Source: JABJMC01 sp964473745 (GTDB lineage Bacteria > Patescibacteriota > Gracilibacteria > UBA1369 > UBA12473). From it: a stretch of DNA of 64,000 nt. The stretch is from assembly GCA_964473745.1 (NCBI GenBank), contig CAYYQE010000001.1, positions 1-64,000 on the forward strand, read 5' to 3'. Of the stretch, positions 16,808-23,926 are shown one piece after another (positions within the stretch are counted from its first letter, which is position 1; each line of letters opens with the position of its first letter). The position numbers and the translations under genes were made by a program. The notes beneath the pieces were generated by a model. It searched no databases. It was not told the origin of the DNA and saw only the letters and a list, made by a program, of their open reading frames with translations.

Positions 16808-17045
16808 GTATAGGTACGATAGCTTGACTCGTATAACATATTTGAAAGAGGCGAAAAAGTGTCATGTCAAACGTAACGTACGATAAGGAGGGATTTCGTG
16901 GGTGTTAACATTAATTTTCTTAAATTATAAATCACGCAAAACACGAGTTAATCTTTTGCCTAGACCCCTCGTACCATAGCTTGACAGGAATACAATGTTT
17001 CCAGGTGGGCTCAAATCGACATGTCAAACGTATGGTACATACACC
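16808..17045 (+). repeat. Dispersed repeat R1, copy B (complete)
   Basis: The first 68-bp module (16814-16881, GTAC to GTAC) is followed by AAGGAGG, a 25-codon mini-ORF (16902-16979) and a second 68-bp module (16971-17038). The modules start 157 bp apart, exactly as in copy C. In the second module the outer arms GTACCATA and TATGGTAC pair perfectly, with TTGACA and TGTCAA-type arms inside. The T-rich tail at 17246-17316 is shared with copy A and leads into dprA. Confidence 0.8.
16902..16979 (+). CDS. 25-codon mini-ORF inside repeat R1 copy B
   Basis: It starts with GTG 10 nt after a perfect AAGGAGG and ends at a TAG lying inside the second 68-bp module. The peptide begins MLTLIFLNYKSRK and ends PRPLVP. 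Copy C (38891-38968) encodes the same peptide except Ser for Leu at position 7, with ATG as start. With only two near-identical copies, protein-level conservation cannot be told apart from DNA-level conservation. It could be a leader peptide. Confidence 0.3.
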   Translation: MLTLIFLNYKSRKTRVNLLPRPLVP

Positions 17046-17057
17046 AAAAGGGACACC

Positions 17058-17110
17058 CCAAAGCCTCACCCCAAAGCCTCGCCCCAAAGCCTCGCCCCAA
17101 AGCCCCGCCC
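17058..17110. repeat. 13-bp tandem repeat
   Basis: The unit CCAAAGCCTCGCC is repeated four times: AAAG falls at 17060, 17073, 17086 and 17099. It belongs to the GC-rich, pyrimidine-biased core that follows R1 copy B. Pro-rich reading frames across it are by-products of the repeat. Confidence 0.8.
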
Positions 17111-17220
17111 ACCTCGTCCGCTCCGACCTGCCTCGTCCGCTCCGACCCACCTCGTCCGCTCCGACCCACCTCGTCCGCTCCGGCCCACCTCGTCCGCTCC
17201 GGCCTACCTCGCCCGCCCGT
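17111..17220. repeat. 19-bp tandem repeat
   Basis: The unit ACCTCGTCCGCTCCGACCC recurs at 17111, 17130, 17149, 17168, 17187 and 17206, the last copy diverged. There are no unique spacers, so it is not a CRISPR. It continues the 13-bp repeat tract; the T-rich R1 tail follows it. Confidence 0.85.
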
Positions 17221-17245
17221 CCGTCGCCCGCTCCGGCCCCTCCCG

Positions 17246-17310
17246 TTCGTCGCGCGTTCATTTTTTATTCATTTTTTGTTTAAATTTCCGTAATCTCAAT
17301 TTGCTAGGGT
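17246..17310 (+). promoter_or_regulatory. R1 tail and probable dprA promoter
   Basis: CGTCGCGCGTTCATTTTTTA and the following T-rich sequence match 230-302 almost base for base. Both end in CGTAAT...TGCTAxxxT. Here TGCTAGGGT lies 6 nt before the dprA ATG, which would give a leaderless dprA mRNA. Confidence 0.45.
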
Positions 17311-17316
17311 TGGGAT

Positions 17317-18207
17317 ATGAACGATTTTATTACGCTTTCCGCAGATTCGCCTAAATACCCCAAACTTCTTAGGGAAATAGCCCGGGCACCCCAAAAGTTA
17401 TATGCCAAGGGAAACATTTCTCTTTTAGAAACCAATTGTTTTGCCATTGTCGGCACCAGATCATTCACCATAAATGGAGAGGTGAATGCCAATTTTTTCA
17501 CACGCGGGTTGGTTAGTTATGGATTGACTATTGTGAGCGGCCTGGCTTTTGGAATTGATGCTATTGCGCACCAAGCAACGCTCGAACATGGCGGCCAAAC
17601 AATCGCGGTTTTGGGCAGCGGAATTAATGATATTCGGCCAGCGGGTAATGAGGGCTTAGCAGAATCAATTCTTCAAAAAGGAGGACTTATTTTAAGTGAA
17701 TATCCTCCTAATATGCCGGCTCAAACCCATCATTTCCCTGCTCGTAACCGCATAATTAGTGGGCTGTCTGTGGGGACGCTAGTTGTCGAGGCTCCCGAAA
17801 AGTCTGGAGCTCTTATTACTGCGCGTCGCGCTTTTGAACAAAATCGCGAGGTGTTTGCGGCTCCCGGGGCTCTCCGCGAACAAGCCATGCGCGGCAACAA
17901 CAATCTAATTGCAAATGAAATAGCCCGGCTCGTTCGCACCCCCGAGGACATCATCGCCCATCTCCGCGAACAACCACAACTATTCCTCGAGCCCATCCTC
18001 CAAAAAACTCGCCAGCCCCGGCTCGCCACCCGCGCCCAACGCCTCATCTACAACCTCCTCGCCAAAAACATCAACAACAGTTTTTACCCCGATGATGTTC
18101 TCAAAAAAACTAATCTCAGCATTGTCGAAGTTAACGTCGGCTTGTCCTACTTAGAATTAAAAGGCCACATCAAAAGATTAAGCAACGGTCCTTACGCCGC
18201 CATCTAA
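17317..18207 (+). CDS. dprA: DNA-processing protein DprA (Smf)
   Basis: A 296-residue protein that loads RecA onto incoming single-stranded DNA during natural transformation. It shows the Rossmann-like DprA core: AIVGTRSFT, VSGLAFGIDAIAHQATLEHGG, TIAVLGSGIND, PARNRIISGLSVGTLVVEA and SGALITARRAFEQNREVFAAPG (about 42-190). The C-terminal 60 residues fit the winged-helix DML1-like domain. Together with pilB it suggests pilus-mediated DNA uptake. It is preceded by the R1 copy B region and convergent with pilB, only 8 bp apart. Confidence 0.95.
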   Translation: MNDFITLSADSPKYPKLLREIARAPQKLYAKGNISLLETNCFAIVGTRSFTINGEVNANFFTRGLVSYGLTIVSGLAFGIDAIAHQATLEHGGQTIAVLGSGINDIRPAGNEGLAESILQKGGLILSEYPPNMPAQTHHFPARNRIISGLSVGTLVVEAPEKSGALITARRAFEQNREVFAAPGALREQAMRGNNNLIANEIARLVRTPEDIIAHLREQPQLFLEPILQKTRQPRLATRAQRLIYNLLAKNINNSFYPDDVLKKTNLSIVEVNVGLSYLELKGHIKRLSNGPYAAI

Positions 18208-18215
18208 AAACCTAT

Positions 18216-20159
18216 TTACAAAATTTGCGTCACCCTCTGCACTTCCTCTAGTGTAGTGAGCTCCTGGATCACTTTTAACAAACCATCTTCTCGCATAGTA
18301 AGCATTCCCTGTTCTCGCGCTTTAACCATAATTTCATTAGTAGGGGATTCTTCTAGAATAAGTTGCCGAATTTCATCGTTAATAATTAGAATTTCATGAA
18401 TTCCAATCTGTCCAGCGTATCCAGTATGACTACATTTATCACACTCTCCCGGGTGCCAAAGTTCAGCCGGGACTTGGCAAACTGTTTGCGGATTCAATTT
18501 TGTAACATTTGCACAAACTTCTTCTAATTCCCGTTTTTCTACTTCTGAAATAGCCACTTTTTTACGACAGTTTTCACATAATTTTCGGACTAATCGTTGC
18601 GCAATTACCATATGCAATGATGGCGCGACCATAAACGGCGCCAATCCAATATTAATCAGGCGGGGAATTGTTTCAATTGCACTATTTGTATGCAAGGTCG
18701 ACAGCAAAACATGACCAGTAAGGGCGGCCTGAGCCGCAGTTTCCGCAGTTTCAAAATCACGAATTTCACCAACCATCACCACATCCGGATCTTGCCGCAA
18801 AATCGCGCGCAACCCACTAGCAAAAGTATATTCCCTTTTCGCATTAATCTGACTTTGCGAAATCCCAGGCAAATGATATTCAATCGGATCTTCCAGGGTA
18901 ATAACCTTTACATCAGGCTTGTTAAACTGGTTCAACATCGAGTACAAAGTAGTCGTTTTACCAGAACCAGTTGGCCCAGTTACCAAAATCATCCCATGAG
19001 AAATTTTGATCGCCTCATTCATGATTTCCAGATTTCGCCCAATAAATCCACACTGATCAAACTCCAAAAATCCTTTCCCGCTATCCAAAAGACGGCAAAC
19101 AAAAGTTTCGCCATACTCAGTTGGCAGCGCGGAAACACGAACATCAATCTTGCGATTATTAATAACAAAATAGTAACGCCCATCTTGTGGGACATTATTA
19201 ATATTCAACTTCATCCCACCCTTATATTTAATCTGATTTGCAAGGTTAGCAAATATTTTCGAGTCCATCTCAAATATTGTTTGTAAAACTCCATCAATCC
19301 GAAATCTAACCGTAACTTTAGTTTCTTCAGGTTGGAAATGAATATCCGAAGCCCCGGTTTTGACGGCTCCGACATTAATCAAGTTAAGCGCTTCTTCCGC
19401 GCTAATGGTTTTGAGTTTTTCCGTGAGTTGGCCTAGATTTTCAATTTCTTTTTCATAGGCTTCTATTTCTTCTTCTTTAATTTGCGTCACAATTTCATCC
19501 GTAGTTTGTTTTTCCTGATCAGCATAGAGTCTTTCAATAGTAGAGTGAATTCCATCATCAGAAGCTAGATTAATATTCAAAAGATAATCTTGCCCTTTAA
19601 GTTCATCTAAAATTTGCTTGGTTTCTGCTTTTTCAGGATCAAAAATTGCTACTCGTAGTTTTTTCCCTACCTGGAAGAAAGGAACAGCCATTCCTGTAAG
19701 AGCTTTTTCCTTTGATATTAGGGCGGCTAAATCAGGGTTAACAGGTGTTTTTTCTAGATCAATGTAGCTTAAGCCAAGGGCTGTTGCTCGCTGCATAATA
19801 GCTTTTTCTTTGAGGTCTCGGTTGATTTGTTGTAAGGCTTCAGACATCTGAGGCTCCGGCGGTGCCGGGGTTGCAGATGGGGCCGGCGCAGCAGGTTCAG
19901 TCACCGCCTCCGCTTCTGGAGCGGGCGGGTTTTGCGGTGCCACAGGGGCCTTTGCAGGTTGAGCCGGGGCCGGCGCAGCAGGCGCTTCTGTGGGTTGAGC
20001 CGGGGCTGGCGCAGCAGGCGCTTCTGCGGGTTGAGCCGGAGGCTCGGTCGCCTTCGCTTCTGGAGCGGGCGGGTTTTGCGGTGCCGCAACCGGTTCTACC
20101 GGCTGTTGTCCCCCCGGGGCTACCCCCGAATCTCCAGATTGTGTACCTTCATCGTTCAT
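18216..20159 (-). CDS. pilB: Type IV pilus assembly / type II secretion ATPase (PilB/GspE)
   Basis: A 647-residue hexameric motor ATPase for pilus extension. Residues 1-105 are a Pro/Ala/Glu low-complexity tail of PAPAQP-type repeats. Then come a GspE N-terminal domain (about 110-210) and the ATPase: GASDIHFQPEE, Walker A GPTGSGKTTT (about 395), the Asp box, Walker B (RQDPDVVMVGEIRD), the His box (TGHVLLSTLHTN) and a four-Cys zinc site (CENC...CDKC). The ATG at 20159 is preferred over the in-frame TTG at 20168. No other pil gene is in the window. The long acidic/Pro tail is unusual for PilB. Confidence 0.93.
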   Translation of the reverse strand: MNDEGTQSGDSGVAPGGQQPVEPVAAPQNPPAPEAKATEPPAQPAEAPAAPAPAQPTEAPAAPAPAQPAKAPVAPQNPPAPEAEAVTEPAAPAPSATPAPPEPQMSEALQQINRDLKEKAIMQRATALGLSYIDLEKTPVNPDLAALISKEKALTGMAVPFFQVGKKLRVAIFDPEKAETKQILDELKGQDYLLNINLASDDGIHSTIERLYADQEKQTTDEIVTQIKEEEIEAYEKEIENLGQLTEKLKTISAEEALNLINVGAVKTGASDIHFQPEETKVTVRFRIDGVLQTIFEMDSKIFANLANQIKYKGGMKLNINNVPQDGRYYFVINNRKIDVRVSALPTEYGETFVCRLLDSGKGFLEFDQCGFIGRNLEIMNEAIKISHGMILVTGPTGSGKTTTLYSMLNQFNKPDVKVITLEDPIEYHLPGISQSQINAKREYTFASGLRAILRQDPDVVMVGEIRDFETAETAAQAALTGHVLLSTLHTNSAIETIPRLINIGLAPFMVAPSLHMVIAQRLVRKLCENCRKKVAISEVEKRELEEVCANVTKLNPQTVCQVPAELWHPGECDKCSHTGYAGQIGIHEILIINDEIRQLILEESPTNEIMVKAREQGMLTMREDGLLKVIQELTTLEEVQRVTQIL

Positions 20160-20179
20160 AAGGTTCAATTAATCAAATT

Positions 20180-20185
20180 ATTATA
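20180..20185 (-). promoter_or_regulatory. Extended -10 promoter of pilB
   Basis: TGGTATAAT reading toward pilB, 20 nt before its ATG. The -35 is poor, as often with extended -10 promoters. Confidence 0.6.
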
Positions 20186-20196
20186 CCAGATTTTAA

Positions 20197-20345
20197 GGTA
20201 AAAAGAAAGACCCTATCAGCGTGAGCTAGCAGGGTCTAAAGGCTTGGGGGAAACGTAAGTGATTCGAGCCCGAGTAAAGTAGTGGCCCTTCTAGCAAGCT
20301 AGAAGGGCCCATCCACCCCCGGAAACGAAGGTCTTTTTCGTGCCC
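20197..20345 (-). other. Structured non-coding stretch, possible second RNA
   Basis: No coding potential. It holds a strong hairpin (GGCCCTTCTAG, loop CAAG, CTAGAAGGGCC, about 20284-20309), GGGGG (20245-20249) facing CCCCC (20316-20320), and a terminator-like stem AGACCCT/AGGGTCT (20208-20237) followed on the minus strand by a T-rich run (20195-20207). It may be a read-through domain of the RNA at 20353-20507 or a separate RNA. I saw no match to the conserved cores of RNase P RNA, tmRNA or 4.5S RNA. Confidence 0.4.
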
Positions 20346-20352
20346 ACCTTGT

Positions 20353-20382
20353 AAAAAAACCAGGAGACACGCGCCTGGTTTC
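20353..20382 (-). terminator. Intrinsic terminator after the candidate sRNA
   Basis: Stem AACCAGG/CCTGGTT (20358-20364 with 20374-20380) followed by a run of seven T on the minus strand. It would also stop any read-through from nusA. Confidence 0.75.
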
Positions 20383-20507
20383 TTTTAACGTTTGCTTTTT
20401 ACATCAACCAGACGTTTCTAGGAAACCTCTGGGGAGAGAGAGAACGGCTGGGCCGTTTGTGAATTCTTTGTTTGTGGGAGACTCACTATCCCGCCTGTTT
20501 GTCAGGA
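20353..20507 (-). ncRNA. Candidate small RNA downstream of nusA
   Basis: A transcript of about 150 nt is predicted from a near-consensus promoter (20512-20540) to an intrinsic terminator (20353-20382). It has no open frame of note. In order it can form the hairpins CCTG/CAGG, GGGA/TCCC, ACGGC/GCCGT, a 10-bp stem with one internal mismatch (CCAGA.GTTTC/GAAAC.TCTGG, about 20408-20432) and the terminator. The family is not recognised; 6S RNA or a lineage-specific sRNA are possible. Strand and ends are inferred from promoter and terminator only. Confidence 0.5.
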
Positions 20508-20511
20508 TCAC

Positions 20512-20540
20512 ATATTACATAAACTTGTCAAACTTGTCAA
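20512..20540 (-). promoter_or_regulatory. Strong sigma-70-type promoter just after nusA
   Basis: -35 TTGACA (20535-20540), 17-nt spacer, -10 TAATAT (20512-20517). It faces a non-coding region, not a gene start. A second TTGACA (20526-20531) lies inside the spacer. This is among the best promoters in the window. Confidence 0.75.
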
Positions 20541-20560
20541 GACTTTTTTTGTCAAACCTG

Positions 20561-21835
20561 TTATTTTGCCTTTTTTAAGGCCTTAACAATTATTTCTGCC
20601 TCTTTTTTCGTGATCCCTTCAATAGATAAGAAATCTTTTGAAGAAAGGCCTTTAAGCTGTTCAACTTCAACCAAATTTACTTTCGCTAGCTTTTCTACAA
20701 TCTTGTCAGTAATGCCATCTAGATCTTGAACATGAGCCACTTTTTCTTTTGGAGCGACAACTGTTTTTCCTGATTCACCATCTTCGGCATCTTGAACTTG
20801 TGAAAGCTCCACCGCATCCATAATATCAATCTCCCAACCTGTTAAATAAGAGGCTAAACGTACATTTTGCCCCTGTTTGCCAATGGCTAATGGACGTTGG
20901 TCAGGTGCTACAAATACTTGAGCTCGTTTTTGATCCTCTAGCAGCTTAATATGTGTCACTTTAGCCGGAGACAAAGCCGTTGAAATGTACTTGGCCGGTT
21001 CTTCTGAGTATTGAATTACGTCAATTCGTTCTCCACTTAATTCATCCATTACCGCTTGGATACGTACTCCTTTTTGACCAACACACGCCCCAATTGGATC
21101 AACTTTTTCATCGCTAGAATTAACCGCCACCTTACACCTTACACCAGGGTCACGGGCTACTCCTTTAACCTCTACAATTCCATCTTTAATTTCCGGAATT
21201 TCAAGTTCTAACAGCTTTGTAATAAGGTTTGGATGAGTTCGAGAAATCAAAAGTTGTGGACCTTTAGTGGTTTTAATCACTTTATCTAAATACAATTTAA
21301 TTCGTTGCCCACCATAATAACGTTCACCTGGGATTTGCTGATCTGGAGGTAAGAAAGTAGTAATTGTTCCTAAATCCACATAAACATTTCGATCGTCTAC
21401 CCGGTGAATCAGGGCATTAATAAGCTCATTTTCACGATCTTTAAAGGTTTCATACATCATGTCGCGTTCTGCCTCTTGAAGTCTCTGAATAATCACCTGT
21501 TTAGCGGATTGAGCCGCAATACGTCCGTAACTAACAGGAGTAACATCGGTTTTAAGCGCGTCCCCCACTTTTACGGTTTTTTTGATTTTTTTAGCATCCT
21601 TTAAGCTAATTTCAGTGTTCTCGTCTTCTACTTTTTCGACAACGTCTTGTACTAATAAAACAGTGGCAAAATTAGCCCCATCAGAGAGCTTAATTTCAAT
21701 ATTTTGCTCACGATTTCCATAATCCTTGCGATAAGCAGCCCTCAAAGCCGCTTTAACAGTTTCAATAACAGTTTCTTTTGGGAGATTTTTCTCCTCACAA
21801 AGCTCATTTAGAGCAGTTAAAAATTGAGATTGCAT
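20561..21835 (-). CDS. nusA: Transcription termination/antitermination factor NusA
   Basis: A 424-residue RNA-polymerase-associated factor for pausing, termination and antitermination. The N-terminal RNAP-binding domain (about 1-125, ALRAAYRKDYG) is followed by an S1 domain (about 130-200), KH1 with GACVGQKGVRIQAVMDELSGERIDV-type sequence and KH2 with LAIGKQGQNVRLASYLTGWEIDI. The last 70 residues look like a helix-hairpin-helix domain (VEQLKGLSSKDFLSIEGI). Order and length fit bacterial NusA. The usual rimP/infB neighbours are missing. recX-recA lie upstream, separated by a terminator. Confidence 0.95.
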   Translation of the reverse strand: MQSQFLTALNELCEEKNLPKETVIETVKAALRAAYRKDYGNREQNIEIKLSDGANFATVLLVQDVVEKVEDENTEISLKDAKKIKKTVKVGDALKTDVTPVSYGRIAAQSAKQVIIQRLQEAERDMMYETFKDRENELINALIHRVDDRNVYVDLGTITTFLPPDQQIPGERYYGGQRIKLYLDKVIKTTKGPQLLISRTHPNLITKLLELEIPEIKDGIVEVKGVARDPGVRCKVAVNSSDEKVDPIGACVGQKGVRIQAVMDELSGERIDVIQYSEEPAKYISTALSPAKVTHIKLLEDQKRAQVFVAPDQRPLAIGKQGQNVRLASYLTGWEIDIMDAVELSQVQDAEDGESGKTVVAPKEKVAHVQDLDGITDKIVEKLAKVNLVEVEQLKGLSSKDFLSIEGITKKEAEIIVKALKKAK

Positions 21836-21860
21836 GAGATAGAAGTTAGATGATGTTTTA

Positions 21861-21892
21861 AAAAAACCGCAGGATGAAAATTCACCCTACGT
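21861..21892 (-). terminator. Intrinsic terminator of the recA-recX operon
   Basis: An 11-bp stem with two G-U pairs (CGTAGGGTGAA with TCATCCTGCG-type arm, 21869-21892), a 3-nt loop and seven T on the minus strand. It lies between recX and nusA. Confidence 0.85.
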
Positions 21893-21907
21893 AATTACGC
21901 CTCTACT

Positions 21908-22384
21908 TTAGTACGGGTTAAGTGTTTTGTCAAGGACGGCACGAATAGTCTCCATTGAAAATCCTCGAGAGGCTAAATATCGATATAATTTGTCGCGCGT
22001 TAGAGGTTGACGACGGGATTTAGCCAATTGCAGCGCCAGGGGCAGCTCATCAAAAGCTTGTCCCGCCTCACTTTCCCAAAATTCGTCCAACATCTCTTTT
22101 GAAATGCCTTTTTTACGAAGTTCTTGAGAAATAAGATAGCGACCTCGGGGCCGAAGGCGGCATCGCTCTTCTAGGAAACGCCCACAAAAATTAAGATCAT
22201 CAAGATAATTAAGCTGCTTAAGCCGCTCTAAAATTTGGTTAATTATTTGTTCTAATTCGATCTTGATTTTGAGCTTAAGCGCGCGTTTTTCTAACTTTTC
22301 AGTTAATCCTTGCACTGTATAGGAGCGCTTCGACAGTAGTCGAAGCGCATAGTTCATAAGTTTTGAATAATCTTCATTTTGCAT
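21908..22384 (-). CDS. recX: Regulatory protein RecX
   Basis: A 158-residue helical protein that limits RecA filament growth. It shows RecX-type repeats: MNYALRLLSKRSYTVQGLTEKL, LNYLDDLNFCGRFLEERCRLRPRG and ISQELRKKGISKEMLDEFW. Its ATG overlaps the recA stop by one base (TAATG), so translation is coupled, as is common for recA-recX. It ends before an intrinsic terminator. Confidence 0.9.
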   Translation of the reverse strand: MQNEDYSKLMNYALRLLSKRSYTVQGLTEKLEKRALKLKIKIELEQIINQILERLKQLNYLDDLNFCGRFLEERCRLRPRGRYLISQELRKKGISKEMLDEFWESEAGQAFDELPLALQLAKSRRQPLTRDKLYRYLASRGFSMETIRAVLDKTLNPY

Positions 22385-23388
22385 TAAGCACTGGACTTAA
22401 CCTTATCCCGAATAGATTTATTAAGTTCTTTCATTACTTTAGGATTTTCTTCCAAGAATTTTTTAGCGGTTTCACGACCTTGCCCAAGTTTAAGCTCGCC
22501 ATAGTTGTAAAATGAGCCCGCTCTATGTACAAATTCATACTGGGTGGCTAAATCAAGTAAATCTCCAGAATAAGAAATTCCCTTGGAGTACATAATATCA
22601 AATTCAGCGACCTTAAAAGGAGGCGCAACTTTGTTTTTAACTACTTTTACCCGAACGCGGTTACCAGTTAATTCTTTGCCAGAGGCAGAAGCGCCTTCGA
22701 TTTGCCCAATACGTCTAATATCAAGCCGCACCGAAGAATAAAATTTAAGAGCATTTCCACCAGTTGTGGTTTCGGGATTACCATACATAACTCCGATCTT
22801 CATTCGGATCTGATTAATAAAGATAACCGACACTTTGGATTTGCTGATTGCAGCGGTTAATTTGCGTAGCGCTTGGCTCATTAAACGAGCTTGTAAACCC
22901 ATATGGGAATCACCCATTTCACCTTCAATTTCAGCTCGCGGAGTGAGCGCGGCTACTGAATCCACGACAATAATATCTACAGCGTTTGATCGCACCAAAG
23001 TTTCGGTGATTTCTAGAGCTTGTTCGCCATTATCAGGTTGAGAAATTAATAAATTATCAACATCAACACCAATTTTACGGGCATATTGGGGGTCTAGAGC
23101 GTGTTCTGCGTCTACAAAAGCGGCTTGCCCACCTTGTTTTTGGGTTTCCGCGATAATATGAAGGGCCAGAGTGGTTTTCCCCGAAGATTCTGGTCCATAA
23201 ATTTCGATCACACGCCCTTTGGGGATGCCGCCCCCCAGGGCTAAATCAAGTGATAAAGAACCAGTCGGGACGGTTTCGACCGCAATAGTTTTGAATTCGC
23301 CCATGCGCATAATAGCCCCTTTGCCAAAATTTTTCTCAATTTGGGAAAGAGCTAATTCAATTGCTTTTTTCTTAGGATTGTCCGCCAT
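22384..23388 (-). CDS. recA: Recombinase RecA
   Basis: A 334-residue strand-exchange protein for recombination, repair and SOS induction. Walker A GPESSGKTT (65-73), VDAEHALDPQYARKIGVD, VDSVAALTPRAEIEGEMGD, the L1/L2 loop region (GDSHMGLQARLMSQALRKL and GGNALKFYSSVRLDIRR) and a short C-terminus are all present. recX follows with a one-base overlap. The promoter contains two palindromic operators (23410-23446), suggesting repression by a LexA-like protein. Confidence 0.98.
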   Translation of the reverse strand: MADNPKKKAIELALSQIEKNFGKGAIMRMGEFKTIAVETVPTGSLSLDLALGGGIPKGRVIEIYGPESSGKTTLALHIIAETQKQGGQAAFVDAEHALDPQYARKIGVDVDNLLISQPDNGEQALEITETLVRSNAVDIIVVDSVAALTPRAEIEGEMGDSHMGLQARLMSQALRKLTAAISKSKVSVIFINQIRMKIGVMYGNPETTTGGNALKFYSSVRLDIRRIGQIEGASASGKELTGNRVRVKVVKNKVAPPFKVAEFDIMYSKGISYSGDLLDLATQYEFVHRAGSFYNYGELKLGQGRETAKKFLEENPKVMKELNKSIRDKVKSSA

Positions 23389-23409
23389 AGTTAGGAAGGT
23401 TAAATTATG

Positions 23410-23452
23410 GTGAGTGCCAGCTCACTATAGGTGAGTGGGGACTCACTGTCAA
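23410..23452 (-). promoter_or_regulatory. recA promoter with two palindromic operators (candidate SOS boxes)
   Basis: -35 TTGACA (23447-23452), 17-nt spacer, -10 TATAGT (23424-23429). Operator 1, GTGAGTGGGGACTCAC (23431-23446), fills the spacer. Operator 2, GTGAGTGCCAGCTCAC (23410-23425), covers the end of the -10 and the start site. The operators are 21 bp apart, two helical turns, so two dimers would sit on the same face. The pattern GTGAGT-N4-ACTCAC is not the E. coli or Bacillus LexA box. Confidence 0.8.
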
Positions 23453-23539
23453 GAAGTTTTTTATAAAGAACTTTATAATTAACTTATACACCAAAGAGAT
23501 TACGAATTTCTAACAAAAAGATGAACAAAAAATGAAACG

Positions 23540-23914
23540 TTACTTCTTCTCCTTTTCTTTCTCTTTTTCTGGGGATTCTTCGTCTTGCGAAACTTCTTTA
23601 ATGTGGAAAAAACTATGAATACTTTGTTCAGTTCCAAAAGCTACATTTTTTGTCCCACAATCGGCACAGGTATAAACATAACGTCTTCCCACGCGATTAA
23701 CCGAAACAATTTTATTACAATCCTTACAAAAGAAAATAATGCCCTCCGGAAGACCAGTTGTTTTTATCCCAGGCTTAGAGGCTGCCTTAGCCACTGGCTT
23801 TCGAGCCGCGGGCTTAGGTTTTCGAGCCGCGGACTTAGGCTTTCGAGCTGCAGACTTAGGCTTTCGAGCTGCAGACTTAGGCTTCGGAGCCGTCGGTTTC
23901 GTTGAAGTGGTCAT
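23540..23914 (-). CDS. Histone H1-like tail plus zinc-ribbon protein
   Basis: A 124-residue protein. Residues 11-38 are four copies of KPKSAAR/KPKPAAR, a Lys/Ala/Pro repeat like histone H1 or HupN-type nucleoid proteins. Residues 62-90 form a zinc ribbon (CKDC, 17-residue spacing, CADC). The C-terminus is charged (EKEKEKEKK). It probably binds DNA or RNA. The ribbon resembles small RNA-polymerase or ribosome-associated ribbons, but I cannot name a family. It lies upstream of recA on the same strand. Confidence 0.6.
   Translation of the reverse strand: MTTSTKPTAPKPKSAARKPKSAARKPKSAARKPKPAARKPVAKAASKPGIKTTGLPEGIIFFCKDCNKIVSVNRVGRRYVYTCADCGTKNVAFGTEQSIHSFFHIKEVSQDEESPEKEKEKEKK
23801..23884 (-). 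repeat. 21-bp in-frame tandem repeat
   Basis: Four units start at 23801, 23822, 23843 and 23864; the last two are identical. They encode the KPKSAAR heptads of the H1-like protein. Copy number may vary between strains. Confidence 0.9.
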
Positions 23915-23926
23915 AAAAAAGCAGGG

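Noticed and set aside
17111..17220. Possible CRISPR array
   Set aside because: The 19-bp units are directly adjacent with no unique spacers, and no cas gene is in the window.
16981..17293. Pro/Arg-rich open frames in all three plus frames over the GC-rich repeats
   Set aside because: They arise from the 13-bp and 19-bp tandem repeats; all frames are open at once and none has a start signal.
20197..20345. tmRNA or RNase P RNA
   Set aside because: No GAGGAAAGTCC-type or tRNA-like acceptor/T-arm sequence was found; only hairpins are supported.
20476..20491. Third SOS-type operator near the candidate sRNA (GTGGGAGACTCAC)
   Set aside because: Only one half-site fits; the spacing is wrong for GTGAGT-N4-ACTCAC.
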